Shown here: positions 7,252 through 17,102 of the stretch, piece after piece
How the letters are laid out: each line of letters starts with the position of its first letter
Numbering within the stretch: position 1 is the stretch's first letter
DNA from: Arcicella rigui
GTDB taxonomy: Bacteria; Bacteroidota; Bacteroidia; Cytophagales; Spirosomataceae
Direction: 5' to 3'
Assembly: GCF_034929435.1 (NCBI RefSeq)
Contig: NZ_JAYFUM010000016.1
Coordinates: 62,001-126,000, forward strand
Length of the DNA: 64,000 nucleotides
Notes under the pieces: generated by a model
What the model saw: only the letters and a program-made list of their open reading frames with translations
What the model was told of the DNA's origin: nothing
Databases searched by the model: none
Translations under genes and position numbers: made by a program

Positions 7252-10200
7252 TCACAGTCCTTTTTTGATAGCCTGATAAATTACTTCATTGATATTAGTT
7301 CTGATGTTCAAATCGTAGAGTTTTGAATTATTTCTTGTCGGATATACTCTGTTGCAAAGAAACACATATACCAATTGATGCTCAGGGTCAACCCAAGTAT
7401 AAGTCCCCGTAAAACCAGAATGACCAAAACTTGAAGCACTGGCACTGGCTGCGGCACTTACACCTGCACGTTTACGGTCGGGCTTATCAAAACCAACACC
7501 TCTTCGGCTATTTACTTCAACTGGGAAAGGATAGGCTGTCCACTCTTTCATCGTTGATTCTTTGATAAATTGAGTACCGCCATAATAGCCATTTTGCAAA
7601 TACATTTGCATTAGTTTTCCTAAATCCTGAGCCGTTCCAAAAAGTCCTGCATGACCCGACACTCCGCCCAACATAGAAGCACCTTCGTCGTGAACTGTGC
7701 CATGTACCAATGTTTTTCTATACAAAGAATCGTACTCAGTAGGGGCAATTCTTGCAATTGGAAAATGTTGAAGTGGGTTATAAGTAAGCGTATTTGCTCC
7801 CAAAGGTTTGTAGAAAGTATCTTTCAAGAATGATTCAAAACTTTTTCCTGTAAGGCGTGGAATAATGGCTGGATACATGAAGTAAGACAAATCTGAATAA
7901 ACATATTCTTTTTTCTCTCTCAAAGGCGAGTCTTCAATGGCTTTGTATAGAGTTTTGTAATAGTCTTTATGCAACCAAAGGTTTTCTACGATTTCCACCG
8001 AGTAGTCACCAGATTTTGTATAAGAGAAAGTTTTCGGCTTCCAGATGGTTGGGTCTTTTACTAAATTGATACATTCTTTCCAAAGAGCTTTGTCTGTTTG
8101 AATTGCCTGACAAATTCTCGCCAAAGCTTTTTTACGACGAAACAGTTTGTCCCAGAAAGTAAAAGTATATTTATCTGAATACTTCTCTTTATAGATTTTA
8201 CTTGCTAATACCATTTTGGTAGAGTCGATACAATCCATCCAGAAAGGAATAAATGCTCTTAGACGAGCCTGATGCGTAAGAATATCTTTATAAACCAAAG
8301 AAGCTTTATTTGAATTTGCCCAATCAGGAATCAATTCGCCCATCGTTGTATTTAATGAGAATTTACCTTCGTCTTCCATTTTCATCATCGCAGGTACAGA
8401 AGTACTGATTTTGGTAATGGAAGCCAAATCATATAAATCGTTTGTGGAGGTGGGCTGAGTACTTTCGTAAGTTTGTTTTCCGTAGGCTTTGTGTAAAATC
8501 ACTTTGCCATTTTTGGCTACAAAAACAACTGCTCCTGGCGTAGCTTTTTGTTTAATGGCTTCATTAACGATAGAATCTACTTTTACAGTAAAGTATTTTG
8601 AATCTATCCCAACAGCTTCGGGTGTTGCGTATTGAAAACGTTTCAAAGCTTGTGTTTTGATACCGTCATTGTATCTGAAAGTCATGTTTACGCCCACAGG
8701 TAATTTCCCTTTTGCCCCGATTGCCCCAAAAATCAATTCTGCCACCGCTACTGACTCGTGCATTTGTGGACTTTCTTGATAAGTAGTAATTAAAGCTTTG
8801 GCTTTATCTAAATTTTCGAATTTGGCTAAAGTATAAGCGTTTGAGAAAAGCGAAACGATAGTTTTAGACGAATTAGCAAATTCTTTTACCAACTCTTGAA
8901 TTTTTGGCTGAATACTATAATTTTTTGCAGGACGAACCGACTGACCATTCACAGCCATTAAAACCAAATTGTAATTTTTCAAAGAGTCTCTTACCGCTTG
9001 AATCGCTTCCTCACTTGAGGTTTCGTCTAAATTAAAATGCTGTACACTGGTATAATTCGCAAGCATTTTTTGAAAATCAGTAGGTTTTTTGCTACCAAAA
9101 GTTGGCGTACCGATATTCAATGAAGCAATTTTTAAAGTATCTAAATTTTTAAGAGGAATAATATTATCGTCATTTTTCAAAAGAGTAATGGTTTCTTCTG
9201 CGAAAGTACGATTCAATACTTCTGATTTTTTAGGATTTAAGTCTGCAATTAAATTTTTAATTTCAATCGGTTGATACTTGTCTAAACCAGCCCAAGCTTT
9301 TGCCGTAAGGATTCTTTTTACTCTTAAATCAATATCAGCTTGCGAGATATCGCCTTTTTCTAAAGCCTTTTTGATGGCATTAAAAGCCGCAGGCACATCC
9401 ATGAACGTTTCTAAAATATCATTGCCAGCCAAAATAGCTTTTACATTTGCTGTACCTTCTGGAAAGAACTTTACAGCTCCTTGCATATCCATCGCATCTG
9501 TAAAAACCAAACCTTTAAATCCTAAATCTTTACGAAGTAAGTCTGTTACGATATTATTAGATAAAGTTGAAGCTAAATTTTTAGTAGTGTCTAATGAAGG
9601 AATACTGAGATGAGCCACCATCACACCTTGTAAACCATTTTTAATTAATTCACGGTATGGATAAAGTTCTAAGGAATCTAATCTTTCACGATTGTGAGGA
9701 ATAATGGGTAAATCAGAGTGCGAATCTACGCCTGTATCGCCATGTCCGGGGAAATGTTTGGCAGAAGTAATAATACCTCCTTTTTGTAAACCACGCATAT
9801 AAGCCAAAGCTTTTGCCGTTACTTTTTCACGATTTTCACCAAAGGAACGGAAGTTGATAACAGGGTTGTTTGGATTATTATTAACATCAACCACAGGAGC
9901 ATAATTGATGTGTACACCCATTCGCTTGCATTGTTGGGCAATTTGTAAGCCCATTTCTTCTAACAATTGCTCGTTGCCTTGCATTGCTCCCAAAGTCATC
10001 TGATATGGAAAACGAACAGTACTGTCTAAACGCATCTCTAAGCCCCATTCCAAATCCATGCCGACCAAAAGCGGTACTTTCGACATCGCCTGTAATTTAT
10101 TGACCAATAAAGCTTGAGCCGTTGGGCGATTTCTAAAGAAAACAAAACCCCCTACATGATAATCTCTCACAATTTTATACAAACGAGCTGTATCGTATTC

Positions 10201-10374
10201 ATAACTATAATTGCCTCTTGGCATCATTAACTGACCAATTTTTTCATCAGTCGTCATTGATTTAAAAACAGAATCCACCCAACGCTGATTGGCATTTGGA
10301 AATAAGTCTTGGGCTTTTAGTTGAATACTGATAGAAAAACAAAATAGTAGTGCAATGAAGCTGCGTTGTTTCAT
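7252..10374 (-). CDS. GH3 beta-N-acetylglucosaminidase (NagZ-like) fused to a beta-lactamase-family serine hydrolase
   Basis: A 1040-residue exported two-domain protein. I start at ATG 10374, which opens a signal peptide (MKQRSFIALLFCFSISIQ, cleavage near KAQ). An upstream ATG at 10476 would add 34 residues ahead of it. The N-terminal GH3 domain has KHFPGHGDTGVDSHSDLP, the NagZ His/Asp dyad loop, and GLVFTDAMDM with the nucleophile Asp. The C-terminal half is a class C beta-lactamase/esterase fold with DLASITKIST (SxxK), YSDLSY (YxN position) and FGHSGFTGT (HxG). NagZ-type enzymes remove GlcNAc from muropeptides; the second domain could be an esterase or peptidase. Bacteroidota are known to have such fusions. 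Likely periplasmic cell-wall recycling. Confidence 0.92.
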   Translation of the reverse strand: MKQRSFIALLFCFSISIQLKAQDLFPNANQRWVDSVFKSMTTDEKIGQLMMPRGNYSYEYDTARLYKIVRDYHVGGFVFFRNRPTAQALLVNKLQAMSKVPLLVGMDLEWGLEMRLDSTVRFPYQMTLGAMQGNEQLLEEMGLQIAQQCKRMGVHINYAPVVDVNNNPNNPVINFRSFGENREKVTAKALAYMRGLQKGGIITSAKHFPGHGDTGVDSHSDLPIIPHNRERLDSLELYPYRELIKNGLQGVMVAHLSIPSLDTTKNLASTLSNNIVTDLLRKDLGFKGLVFTDAMDMQGAVKFFPEGTANVKAILAGNDILETFMDVPAAFNAIKKALEKGDISQADIDLRVKRILTAKAWAGLDKYQPIEIKNLIADLNPKKSEVLNRTFAEETITLLKNDDNIIPLKNLDTLKIASLNIGTPTFGSKKPTDFQKMLANYTSVQHFNLDETSSEEAIQAVRDSLKNYNLVLMAVNGQSVRPAKNYSIQPKIQELVKEFANSSKTIVSLFSNAYTLAKFENLDKAKALITTYQESPQMHESVAVAELIFGAIGAKGKLPVGVNMTFRYNDGIKTQALKRFQYATPEAVGIDSKYFTVKVDSIVNEAIKQKATPGAVVFVAKNGKVILHKAYGKQTYESTQPTSTNDLYDLASITKISTSVPAMMKMEDEGKFSLNTTMGELIPDWANSNKASLVYKDILTHQARLRAFIPFWMDCIDSTKMVLASKIYKEKYSDKYTFTFWDKLFRRKKALARICQAIQTDKALWKECINLVKDPTIWKPKTFSYTKSGDYSVEIVENLWLHKDYYKTLYKAIEDSPLREKKEYVYSDLSYFMYPAIIPRLTGKSFESFLKDTFYKPLGANTLTYNPLQHFPIARIAPTEYDSLYRKTLVHGTVHDEGASMLGGVSGHAGLFGTAQDLGKLMQMYLQNGYYGGTQFIKESTMKEWTAYPFPVEVNSRRGVGFDKPDRKRAGVSAAASASASSFGHSGFTGTYTWVDPEHQLVYVFLCNRVYPTRNNSKLYDLNIRTNINEVIYQAIKKGL

Positions 10375-10664
10375 ATAGATTTTTGATTTGTTTACCTTGC
10401 AATTTAAGCAAAAATGTGGGCAAATCTTTAAGAACTCCATTTCAGAAGCAGGACAGAAATCTCTTGAATACAACAATTCGATATATTTTTGAATATTTAA
10501 AAAATGTTAAGAAAAAAAAATATCTATTAACAGAACAATATTTTACCAAAAAAATGAAAACAATATTTAATTTTGTATGTTATTGATAAACAGAGATTAA
10601 TAAATGTTTTAAGTATATTTTCATTGTTAATGTTTGTTAATGCTTTGAAAAAAATTATTGTTTT

Positions 10665-10696
10665 TTTGGGAATTATTGTCACAACGACTATCTTTG
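10665..10696 (+). promoter_or_regulatory. Candidate promoter for the sigma-factor operon
   Basis: TTTG (10665-10668) and TATCTTTG (10689-10696) are spaced by 20 nt, a good Bacteroidota match about 110 bp before the sigma gene. The remaining part of the 10375-10808 gap is very AT-rich, with no gene I would call. Confidence 0.6.
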
Positions 10697-10808
10697 AATT
10701 AACCAATCAGAAATACTTCAGTAAAAGAGTTTCGATATTCACTAAAATAAAAATATAGGAGATATACTATGATATAAAGCTTTACGTTAACTAAATAGAT
10801 TTATCAAA

Positions 10809-11411
10809 ATGGAAAAAATCCATGTTAACGACAGCGAACTTGTATCACGCTATATCAAAAACAGTGACGAAAAAGCATTTGAAACTCTTGTTCGTCGATA
10901 CAAATCCAAAGTTTATACTACGATTTACTTAATTGTTAAAGACACCTTCGTGGCCGAAGATTTAATGCAGGATACCTTCATTAAAGCTGTAGATGTGCTT
11001 CGTTCGGGTAAATACAATGATGAAGGAAAGTTTTTGCCTTGGGTGCTCAGAATTGCACACAACATGGCAATAGACTATTTCCGTCGTGATAAACGCTATC
11101 CAAATGTCGTATTCGAGGATGGTAGTAGTGTGTTTAATACGCTTGATTTTGCGGAAGATTCTTATGAAGATTTGCAAATTCGTAATGAGTCGCACGCACA
11201 TCTTAGAGACCTGATAAAACGTCTTCCTGACACACAAAGAGAAGTGTTGGTGATGCGTCATTACGAAGATATGAGTTTTCAGGAAATTGCTGATGCTACG
11301 GGGGTAAGCATCAATACGGCATTAGGAAGAATGCGTTATGCGTTGATAAATCTACGCAAAATGATGAGCAAACATTCTCCGAGCTATGATACAAACCTTT
11401 ACGCAGCATGA
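10809..11411 (+). CDS. Sigma-70 family RNA polymerase sigma factor
   Basis: A 200-residue factor with region 2 (YKSKVYTTIYLIVKDTFVAEDLMQDTFIKA, then LPWVLRIAHNMAIDYFRRDKR) and region 4 (LPDTQREVLVMRHYEDMSFQEIADATGVS, a helix-turn-helix). Regions 1 and 3 are absent, so it is ECF-sized. It recruits RNA polymerase to a specific promoter set; its targets are unknown. It has a good upstream promoter and overlaps the next gene by 26 bp, so the two are probably co-regulated. No typical membrane anti-sigma factor is present. Confidence 0.93.
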   Translation: MEKIHVNDSELVSRYIKNSDEKAFETLVRRYKSKVYTTIYLIVKDTFVAEDLMQDTFIKAVDVLRSGKYNDEGKFLPWVLRIAHNMAIDYFRRDKRYPNVVFEDGSSVFNTLDFAEDSYEDLQIRNESHAHLRDLIKRLPDTQREVLVMRHYEDMSFQEIADATGVSINTALGRMRYALINLRKMMSKHSPSYDTNLYAA

Positions 11412-11631
11412 TGTTGTCCGTTACGTCTATGAAGAAACAACGGAAGATGAAAATCTTATGATTCAGGACGGCCTCGTCCACGATTCAGAGATGTTAGAGT
11501 TTTATTTAGATATGCTTGATGTAAAAGCAGGTTTAGATAAAAGCTATCAAGAACCTTCAGAAAGAAGTGTAGATAGAATCCTTACGTATTCAAGAAATTT
11601 TTCCCAGAGCCATCATACCTCAGCTAAATAA
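11386..11631 (+). CDS. Small acidic protein overlapping the sigma-factor gene
   Basis: An 81-residue acidic protein: YVYEETTEDENLMIQDGL, then a helical EMLEFYLDMLDVKAGLD, then a polar tail. Its ATG lies inside the last codons of the sigma gene (26-bp overlap, different frame), suggesting translational coupling. I do not recognise a named domain. The tight link to a sigma factor, small size and predicted amphipathic helix make a soluble anti-sigma or sigma-modulating role plausible, but this is inference. It ends in a terminator hairpin that begins within its last codons. Confidence 0.72.
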   Translation: MIQTFTQHDVVRYVYEETTEDENLMIQDGLVHDSEMLEFYLDMLDVKAGLDKSYQEPSERSVDRILTYSRNFSQSHHTSAK

Positions 11632-11657
11632 CTAAGGTACGATGGCTTTGTCTTTTT
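11610..11657 (+). terminator. Terminator of the sigma-factor operon
   Basis: ccatcatacct (11610-11620) pairs with aggtacgatgg (11635-11645) with one G-U wobble, followed by ctttgtcttttttg. The stem begins within the end of the 81-aa gene. Confidence 0.8.
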
Positions 11658-12003
11658 TGTTTATGTAGGTAATTGGATAAATCATGCAAATGGTTTATCC
11701 ACAGTATTTTATTGGTTTTATCGTAGGTTCTGAATGACATTACATACATCTATTCATTCATGATGTAATTCTATTCCCTCGCCTGCCCAGTATAAAAATA
11801 CTTCGGTAAAGTACCTATCTGAAAATCAATACGTATTTTGATAAACCTTTTTCCCTCTCAATTGTATTACTGTTAAATGTAAAGTATTATTTCAACTCTA
11901 AGCAACGGTTTTGTTTATGGGCTTGTCTTGACTAATAAATCAACATCAAAAAAAGATATTGATTTCTTTTCCAAAAATTACCTATCCATCCTAATATAAT
12001 CAA
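11658..12003. other. Intergenic region upstream of the S8 protease
   Basis: About 345 bp with no gene I can support. It must hold the promoter of the protease gene; near-matches to the -7 consensus occur (cgtattttgat around 11830) but none is convincing. Confidence 0.5.
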
Positions 12004-15000
12004 ATGAAAAGATTGCTTACACTAATACTTCTATGTATTACATTCGCTTCCTTCAGCCAAGAACGAACTCTGTACAACACTTCACAACAAAAAAAACTAA
12101 AGGATTTATCATCAGAAATTTCCAGTCAACAAAGCCTTACGCTTCAAAATGCCAACAAACTGGCTACTGAAAAAAAATGGAAAACAGACGGGCATCTTCG
12201 TAATGACAGAACTTTTAAATTGATGGGTTTGGATGCTACTGGTCATCCGCTGTACTTAGCTACTGAGAGCAATGCAAAAGCAGCGATTACAACTCGTACC
12301 AATTTACTATATGCTGGCGGTTCGTTGGGTTTGTCTTTGAGTGGGAATAGTTCGTCGGTTATCAATAAGCTTGGCGTTTGGGATGGCGGTGGAGTACTTA
12401 CTACTCATCAAGAGCTTACTTCGAGGGTTACTCAGCAAGATAAAGTATCAGGTACAGAAGCCCATTCAACCCATGTTGCAGGTACAATGGTGGCTCAAGG
12501 AGTAGCAGCACTTGCCAAAGGAATGGCTTTTGGGGCAAATCTTAAAGCTTGGGATTATAATAGTGATGCAACAGAAATGGCGAACGCTGCTTCAAATCTA
12601 TTGATTTCAAATCACTCTTATGGTTATTTGGCTGGTTGGAGCTATGATTCAGACTTAAATGCTTGGGTTTGGTACGGAAATACTTCAATTAGTCAATACG
12701 AAGATTATAAATTTGGTTTTTATGATAGTAATACTCAAGCTTGGGATAAAATTGCTTATAATGCACCGTACTATTTAATTGTAAAATCAGCTGGAAACAA
12801 CAGGGGAGAAACCGGTCCAGAGGCTGGCGAAACCTATTATTTAGCCAGTTCAAACGACACCAGTAAGGTAGTACGTAGCAAAAATGATGGCTACGATATT
12901 ATCGCTACAACAAGTACGGCTAAAAATATTCTAACTGTTGGGGCAGTAAACGGAACGAATGGGGTAGCTCCTTTACAGTCTTCGGATATTCAAATGTCTT
13001 CGTTTAGTAGTTGGGGGCCAACTGATGATGGGCGTATCAAGCCCGATATTGTTGCTGTTGGGGTTGATATTTTATCAAGTACTAACACTTCAACAAGTAG
13101 TTATGCTGTTTATAGTGGTACTTCAATGGCTTCGCCACAAGCTGCAGGAAGTATTTTACTCTTGCAGGAATTGTATGCCAAACAGAACGATGGTTTACTG
13201 ATGCGTTCATCTACTTTGAAAGGTTTGGTGATTCATACAGCAGATGATGCTGGAAATGAAGGCCCAGATTATATTTATGGATGGGGTTTGCTAAACATGG
13301 AAAAAGCAGCCAAAGCTATTTTGAATACAGATAAAACCTATTCAATTACAGAAAGAACATTAGCTACTGGACAAACTTATACCCAAAAAATAGTGGCTTC
13401 GGGTAAAGAAACCTTAACGGCTACTATTTGTTGGACAGACCCCGAAGGAACAGCTACTACTGTAAGTGCTTCAAATTTGAACAACCGTACTCCTAAATTA
13501 ATTAATGACTTAGATATTAAAATCTCGGATGGTACAAACAATTATTTACCTTTTGTATTAGACCCCGACAGACCAAGTGTGGTGGCCAGTAAAGGAGATA
13601 ATATTAGAGATAACGTTGAGCAGATTCTTATTCCTGACGCAATGCCGGGAAAAACTTATACGATTACGATTAGCCATAAAAATACTTTAAAAAATACTTC
13701 TCAAGATTATGCTTTGATTTTGAGTGGTATTGGTGGTACAGAATATTGTGCTTCAACACCCGTAACTATACAAGATAATATCGAAAGCGTAAAAATTGGA
13801 GATTTGACAAGTGGCTATACGGTTTCTTCTTCTCAACAAATACCCTTAGAAATTATGTTTAAAAGTACCAATGCCAAAAATACGCTCGTGTACATCGACT
13901 GGAATATGAATGGTGTTTTTGATGAAAAAACGGAATTGGTAGCCAGTGCATTAAATCTTTCAGGGGCTTTGAAAGCGACTATTAATGTTCCTGCTGGATT
14001 GACTATTGGAAGTGCTACGTTGATGCGGATTGTTTCAAGCGACAATGTGCCACTTTCTAATTTAGCAAGCTGTGGTACTTATGTGGAAGGTGTTACGAAA
14101 GACTATAAAATTACTTATGTTAGACCTGCCAATGATTTAGCCGTAACCGCTTTAGTTACGCCCGAAAGCAGTAATTTCTGTGTAAGCTCAACAGGTACTG
14201 TTTCTGTTTCTTTGAAAAATTTAGGGACAAAACCTCAGAAAAATGTAGTGGTTTCTGTGAAAATTTCCACAGAATCTGGCACCCTTACTACGCTAACGGG
14301 TACTTATCAAGATTCAATTAAAGTATTTTCAGAAGTAACCTTAGCTCTCAATGGTACATTTAATGCCAAAGCAGGCTCTAATTATGTTTTTGAAGTGAAT
14401 GTGACTTTGGCGGGCGACCAAGATTTAAGCAACAATACTCAAACTTATACTCGTCAGATTTCTGTTTCTCCAACGCCAACAACTGCTCAAGCAATTATTT
14501 GTGAAGGAGCAAGTACCTTAACTGTATCAGGTACTTCGTCATCTACTTTGCTTTGGTACGATGCACAAACGGATGGGAATTTACTTTTTACAGGTAATTC
14601 TGGGAATTTTACTAAACCCGATAATCTTTCTAAAGTATATGTTGGCATCAATGATATAAATACTTCATTCGGTCCGAAAGATAAATATACTTTTGGTGGA
14701 GGTACTTACTATGATAATTTTGGACCGGAACCTATCATCGTTACACAAACGCCTTTGGTTATAGAAAGTGCCAGAGTATATGTAGGAACATCTGGTAAAA
14801 TTACTTTTACGATTTACCGTCTTTCAGATTCAACGCCAATTTCTTCAGTAACTTTTGATGTTACCGCTACTCGAACCAATAGTAACGCTACCAGAAGCAA
14901 TGGTCAGTTAATCGACGATACTACCGACCAAGGCGTAGTATTGCCTTTAAACTTGGCGATTCCTGCCGCAGGTACTTATGTGCTGTCGCAAGAGTGTACC

Positions 15001-15957
15001 AACGGAGCATCTATTTATAGAAGTAACCTCAATGCAAATTCAACCGTTTCGGGAGCAGATATTGCGGGTTATCCCTTTAATATTCCAAACGTTATCAGTA
15101 TAACAGGAGCTTTGTTCAATGGAAGTTCTATCAAAACAGGCTATTATTATACTTATGATATGAAAATCAAGTCTTATGGCTGTCCGAGTAATAGAGCTGA
15201 AGTAGCTATTACTACAAAAGCAGCTCCTAAAGCAAGTGTTACGCCATCGTCAAACTTTAGTATTTGTTTGAACGACACCAAAACAATCAGTGCAAGTACT
15301 GGTACAAACTATACTTATCAATGGTTGTTGAATGGTAGCAATATTGCAGGTGCTATTTCTTCTACTTATAATGTTGGTCAGGCTGGTTCGTTCAGTGTGA
15401 AAGTTACTGAAAATGGACTTTGTTCAGCTACTTCTTCGGCAGTTGTGGCTTCTGTATATGCTTCTCAAACACCACAACTTACTTTGAGCGGAGCTACACT
15501 TTCGCTTTCGTCGGGTTCAAATCCGAGTTGGTATTACAACGGAAATCTAATGAGCGACGCCACTACCAGTAGCATTGTTCCTTTAGCTTCTGGTGTGTAT
15601 CAAGCAAAAGTAACAGACACTAATGGCTGTACAGTGTATTCGAGTAGTTATGTGTTTACGATAACGGCGGTTGAAGATGAAGTAGTAACGGATGAAATTG
15701 CCAAAATTTTCCCGAATCCTGCTCGTGAAAAATTCAAAGTAGAGTATGCCGACCCACAAAATAATCCAAAATACGTTTTTGCAGAACTTATCAATATTAT
15801 TGGAATACCTGTTTCTTCACAAGAATTGGTAAAATCAAAAGGTGTTTATACGGGCGAATTTGATGTTTCAAGAGAAACCGCAGGTAAGTTTTTTATCAGA
15901 CTTACTTCCGATAAAGCCACTAAAGTAATTCCTTTGGTCGTAAGTGCAACGAACTAA
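12004..15957 (+). CDS. Secreted S8 (subtilisin-like) protease with type IX secretion sorting domain
   Basis: A 1317-residue protein. A signal peptide (MKRLLTLILLCITFASFSQ) is followed by a subtilase domain with the Asp in GVWDGGGVL, the His in EAHSTHVAGTM and the Ser in YSGTSMASPQ. After about residue 450 come beta-sandwich modules: a proprotein-convertase-like segment, a GEVED-like module (VYIDWNMNGVFDEKTELV), a CARDB-like module starting near NDLAVTALVTPE, and Ig-like repeats. The last about 80 residues, starting IFPNPAREKFKVEY, are a type A T9SS sorting tail. The enzyme is therefore exported by Sec, then sent across the outer membrane and probably anchored or released. A role in extracellular protein degradation is inferred; substrate unknown. 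Confidence 0.95.
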   Translation: MKRLLTLILLCITFASFSQERTLYNTSQQKKLKDLSSEISSQQSLTLQNANKLATEKKWKTDGHLRNDRTFKLMGLDATGHPLYLATESNAKAAITTRTNLLYAGGSLGLSLSGNSSSVINKLGVWDGGGVLTTHQELTSRVTQQDKVSGTEAHSTHVAGTMVAQGVAALAKGMAFGANLKAWDYNSDATEMANAASNLLISNHSYGYLAGWSYDSDLNAWVWYGNTSISQYEDYKFGFYDSNTQAWDKIAYNAPYYLIVKSAGNNRGETGPEAGETYYLASSNDTSKVVRSKNDGYDIIATTSTAKNILTVGAVNGTNGVAPLQSSDIQMSSFSSWGPTDDGRIKPDIVAVGVDILSSTNTSTSSYAVYSGTSMASPQAAGSILLLQELYAKQNDGLLMRSSTLKGLVIHTADDAGNEGPDYIYGWGLLNMEKAAKAILNTDKTYSITERTLATGQTYTQKIVASGKETLTATICWTDPEGTATTVSASNLNNRTPKLINDLDIKISDGTNNYLPFVLDPDRPSVVASKGDNIRDNVEQILIPDAMPGKTYTITISHKNTLKNTSQDYALILSGIGGTEYCASTPVTIQDNIESVKIGDLTSGYTVSSSQQIPLEIMFKSTNAKNTLVYIDWNMNGVFDEKTELVASALNLSGALKATINVPAGLTIGSATLMRIVSSDNVPLSNLASCGTYVEGVTKDYKITYVRPANDLAVTALVTPESSNFCVSSTGTVSVSLKNLGTKPQKNVVVSVKISTESGTLTTLTGTYQDSIKVFSEVTLALNGTFNAKAGSNYVFEVNVTLAGDQDLSNNTQTYTRQISVSPTPTTAQAIICEGASTLTVSGTSSSTLLWYDAQTDGNLLFTGNSGNFTKPDNLSKVYVGINDINTSFGPKDKYTFGGGTYYDNFGPEPIIVTQTPLVIESARVYVGTSGKITFTIYRLSDSTPISSVTFDVTATRTNSNATRSNGQLIDDTTDQGVVLPLNLAIPAAGTYVLSQECTNGASIYRSNLNANSTVSGADIAGYPFNIPNVISITGALFNGSSIKTGYYYTYDMKIKSYGCPSNRAEVAITTKAAPKASVTPSSNFSICLNDTKTISASTGTNYTYQWLLNGSNIAGAISSTYNVGQAGSFSVKVTENGLCSATSSAVVASVYASQTPQLTLSGATLSLSSGSNPSWYYNGNLMSDATTSSIVPLASGVYQAKVTDTNGCTVYSSSYVFTITAVEDEVVTDEIAKIFPNPAREKFKVEYADPQNNPKYVFAELINIIGIPVSSQELVKSKGVYTGEFDVSRETAGKFFIRLTSDKATKVIPLVVSATN

Positions 15958-15961
15958 GTTA

Positions 15962-16093
15962 TCAGCTATGAGCCTTGAGCAGTGAGCTTTGAGCTTTTTA
16001 GACTTTACGTCATCAAGGCTCAAAGCTCAAGGCTTAAAACTCATAGCTCAAGGCTCAAAACTTATTGCTCATAGCTCAAAGCTCAAAGCTGAT
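15962..16093. repeat. AGCT-rich repeat cluster between convergent genes
   Basis: The whole 137-bp gap between the S8 protease and mazG stops is built of the words gagctttgagc, gctcaaagctc and gctcaaggct. Outer ends are inverted (tcagctatgag near 15963, ctcatagctcaaagc near 16064, agctgata near 16086), so it can fold into a long imperfect hairpin on either strand. It probably ends transcription from both sides. Confidence 0.75.
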
Positions 16094-16094
16094 A

Positions 16095-16901
16095 TCACAA
16101 ACTCTTAGCTTCTTCCCAATACACATCCATTTCAGCCAAAGTCATATCTTGCAAAGTTTTCCCTTGTTCTTTTGCTCTGCTTTCTAAATGTTGAAAGCGT
16201 TTGATGAATTTTTTATTGGTTCTTTCCAAAGCTGTTTCTACATTAATGTTGATAAATCGAGCATAATTCACCAATGAAAAGAGTAAATCGCCAAATTCGG
16301 CTTCGGCTTTTTCTACATTGATTGCCGCATTATCCACCACATTGAATTCTGCTTTGAATTCATTCATTTCTTCTTCTACTTTTTCCCAAACTTGCTGTTT
16401 TTCTTCCCAATCAAAACCTGCTCCACGAGCTTTCTCTTGAATTCGCATGGCTTTTACCAAAGCTGGTAGCGATTTCGGAACGCCTTCCAAAACCGATTTA
16501 TTACCTTCTTTTAGTTTCAAGGCTTCCCAGTTTTGTTTTACTTGGGCTTCGTTTTCTACTTTTACATCTCCATAAATATGCGGATGGCGATGTATCAATT
16601 TCTCGCAAAGTCCATTCAAAACATCAGCTATATCGAAAGTATTGGTTTCAGAGGCAATCTTTGAATAGAAAACCAAGTGAAGCATAATATCGCCAATTTC
16701 TTTCTTGATTTCTTTCATGTCGCCCTCGATAATGGCATCCGAAAGTTCATAAGTTTCTTCAATCGTCAAATGTCTTAGCGATTCTATTGTCTGTTTTTTA
16801 TCCCACGGACACTGCTCTCGGAGTTCGTCCATTACCGTAAGCAAACGGTCGAAAGCGATTAATTGTGCCTGTCGTTTTTCTGATAAAGTGTCAAAATTCA
16901 T
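16095..16901 (-). CDS. mazG: Nucleoside triphosphate pyrophosphohydrolase MazG
   Basis: A 268-residue all-alpha NTP pyrophosphatase. It hydrolyses (d)NTPs to NMP plus pyrophosphate, lowering ppGpp-related stress or removing aberrant nucleotides. Two MazG repeats are visible. The N-terminal one has CPWDKKQTIESLRHLTIEE, EETYELSDAI and KKEIGDIMLHLVF; the C-terminal one has VEEEMNEFK, EKAEAEFGDLLFSLVNYAR and NKKFIKRFQHLE. These are the ExxE-x(12)-ExxD metal sites. Length fits two-domain MazG. Divergent from sbcD. Confidence 0.95.
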   Translation of the reverse strand: MNFDTLSEKRQAQLIAFDRLLTVMDELREQCPWDKKQTIESLRHLTIEETYELSDAIIEGDMKEIKKEIGDIMLHLVFYSKIASETNTFDIADVLNGLCEKLIHRHPHIYGDVKVENEAQVKQNWEALKLKEGNKSVLEGVPKSLPALVKAMRIQEKARGAGFDWEEKQQVWEKVEEEMNEFKAEFNVVDNAAINVEKAEAEFGDLLFSLVNYARFININVETALERTNKKFIKRFQHLESRAKEQGKTLQDMTLAEMDVYWEEAKSL

Positions 16902-17102
16902 AAGCTATTTTTTTGAATACAAAAGTAAGTATTTGAGCTGGTTAAACCGCCCAAAGCATCGACTTCATTTCTGTTACGATACTTTTCAAAATCAAATTTT
17001 AAGAAGGATAAAGGAATGTTAAAAGAATCAAATCATTCAATTTTTTGGCTAAAACACCATAATAATTCGCTAATTTGCATGCTTTAATTTCAATGAAAAA
17101 AC

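Noticed and set aside
10573..10758. 61-residue plus frame before the sigma gene.
   Set aside because: AT-rich, overlaps the predicted promoter.
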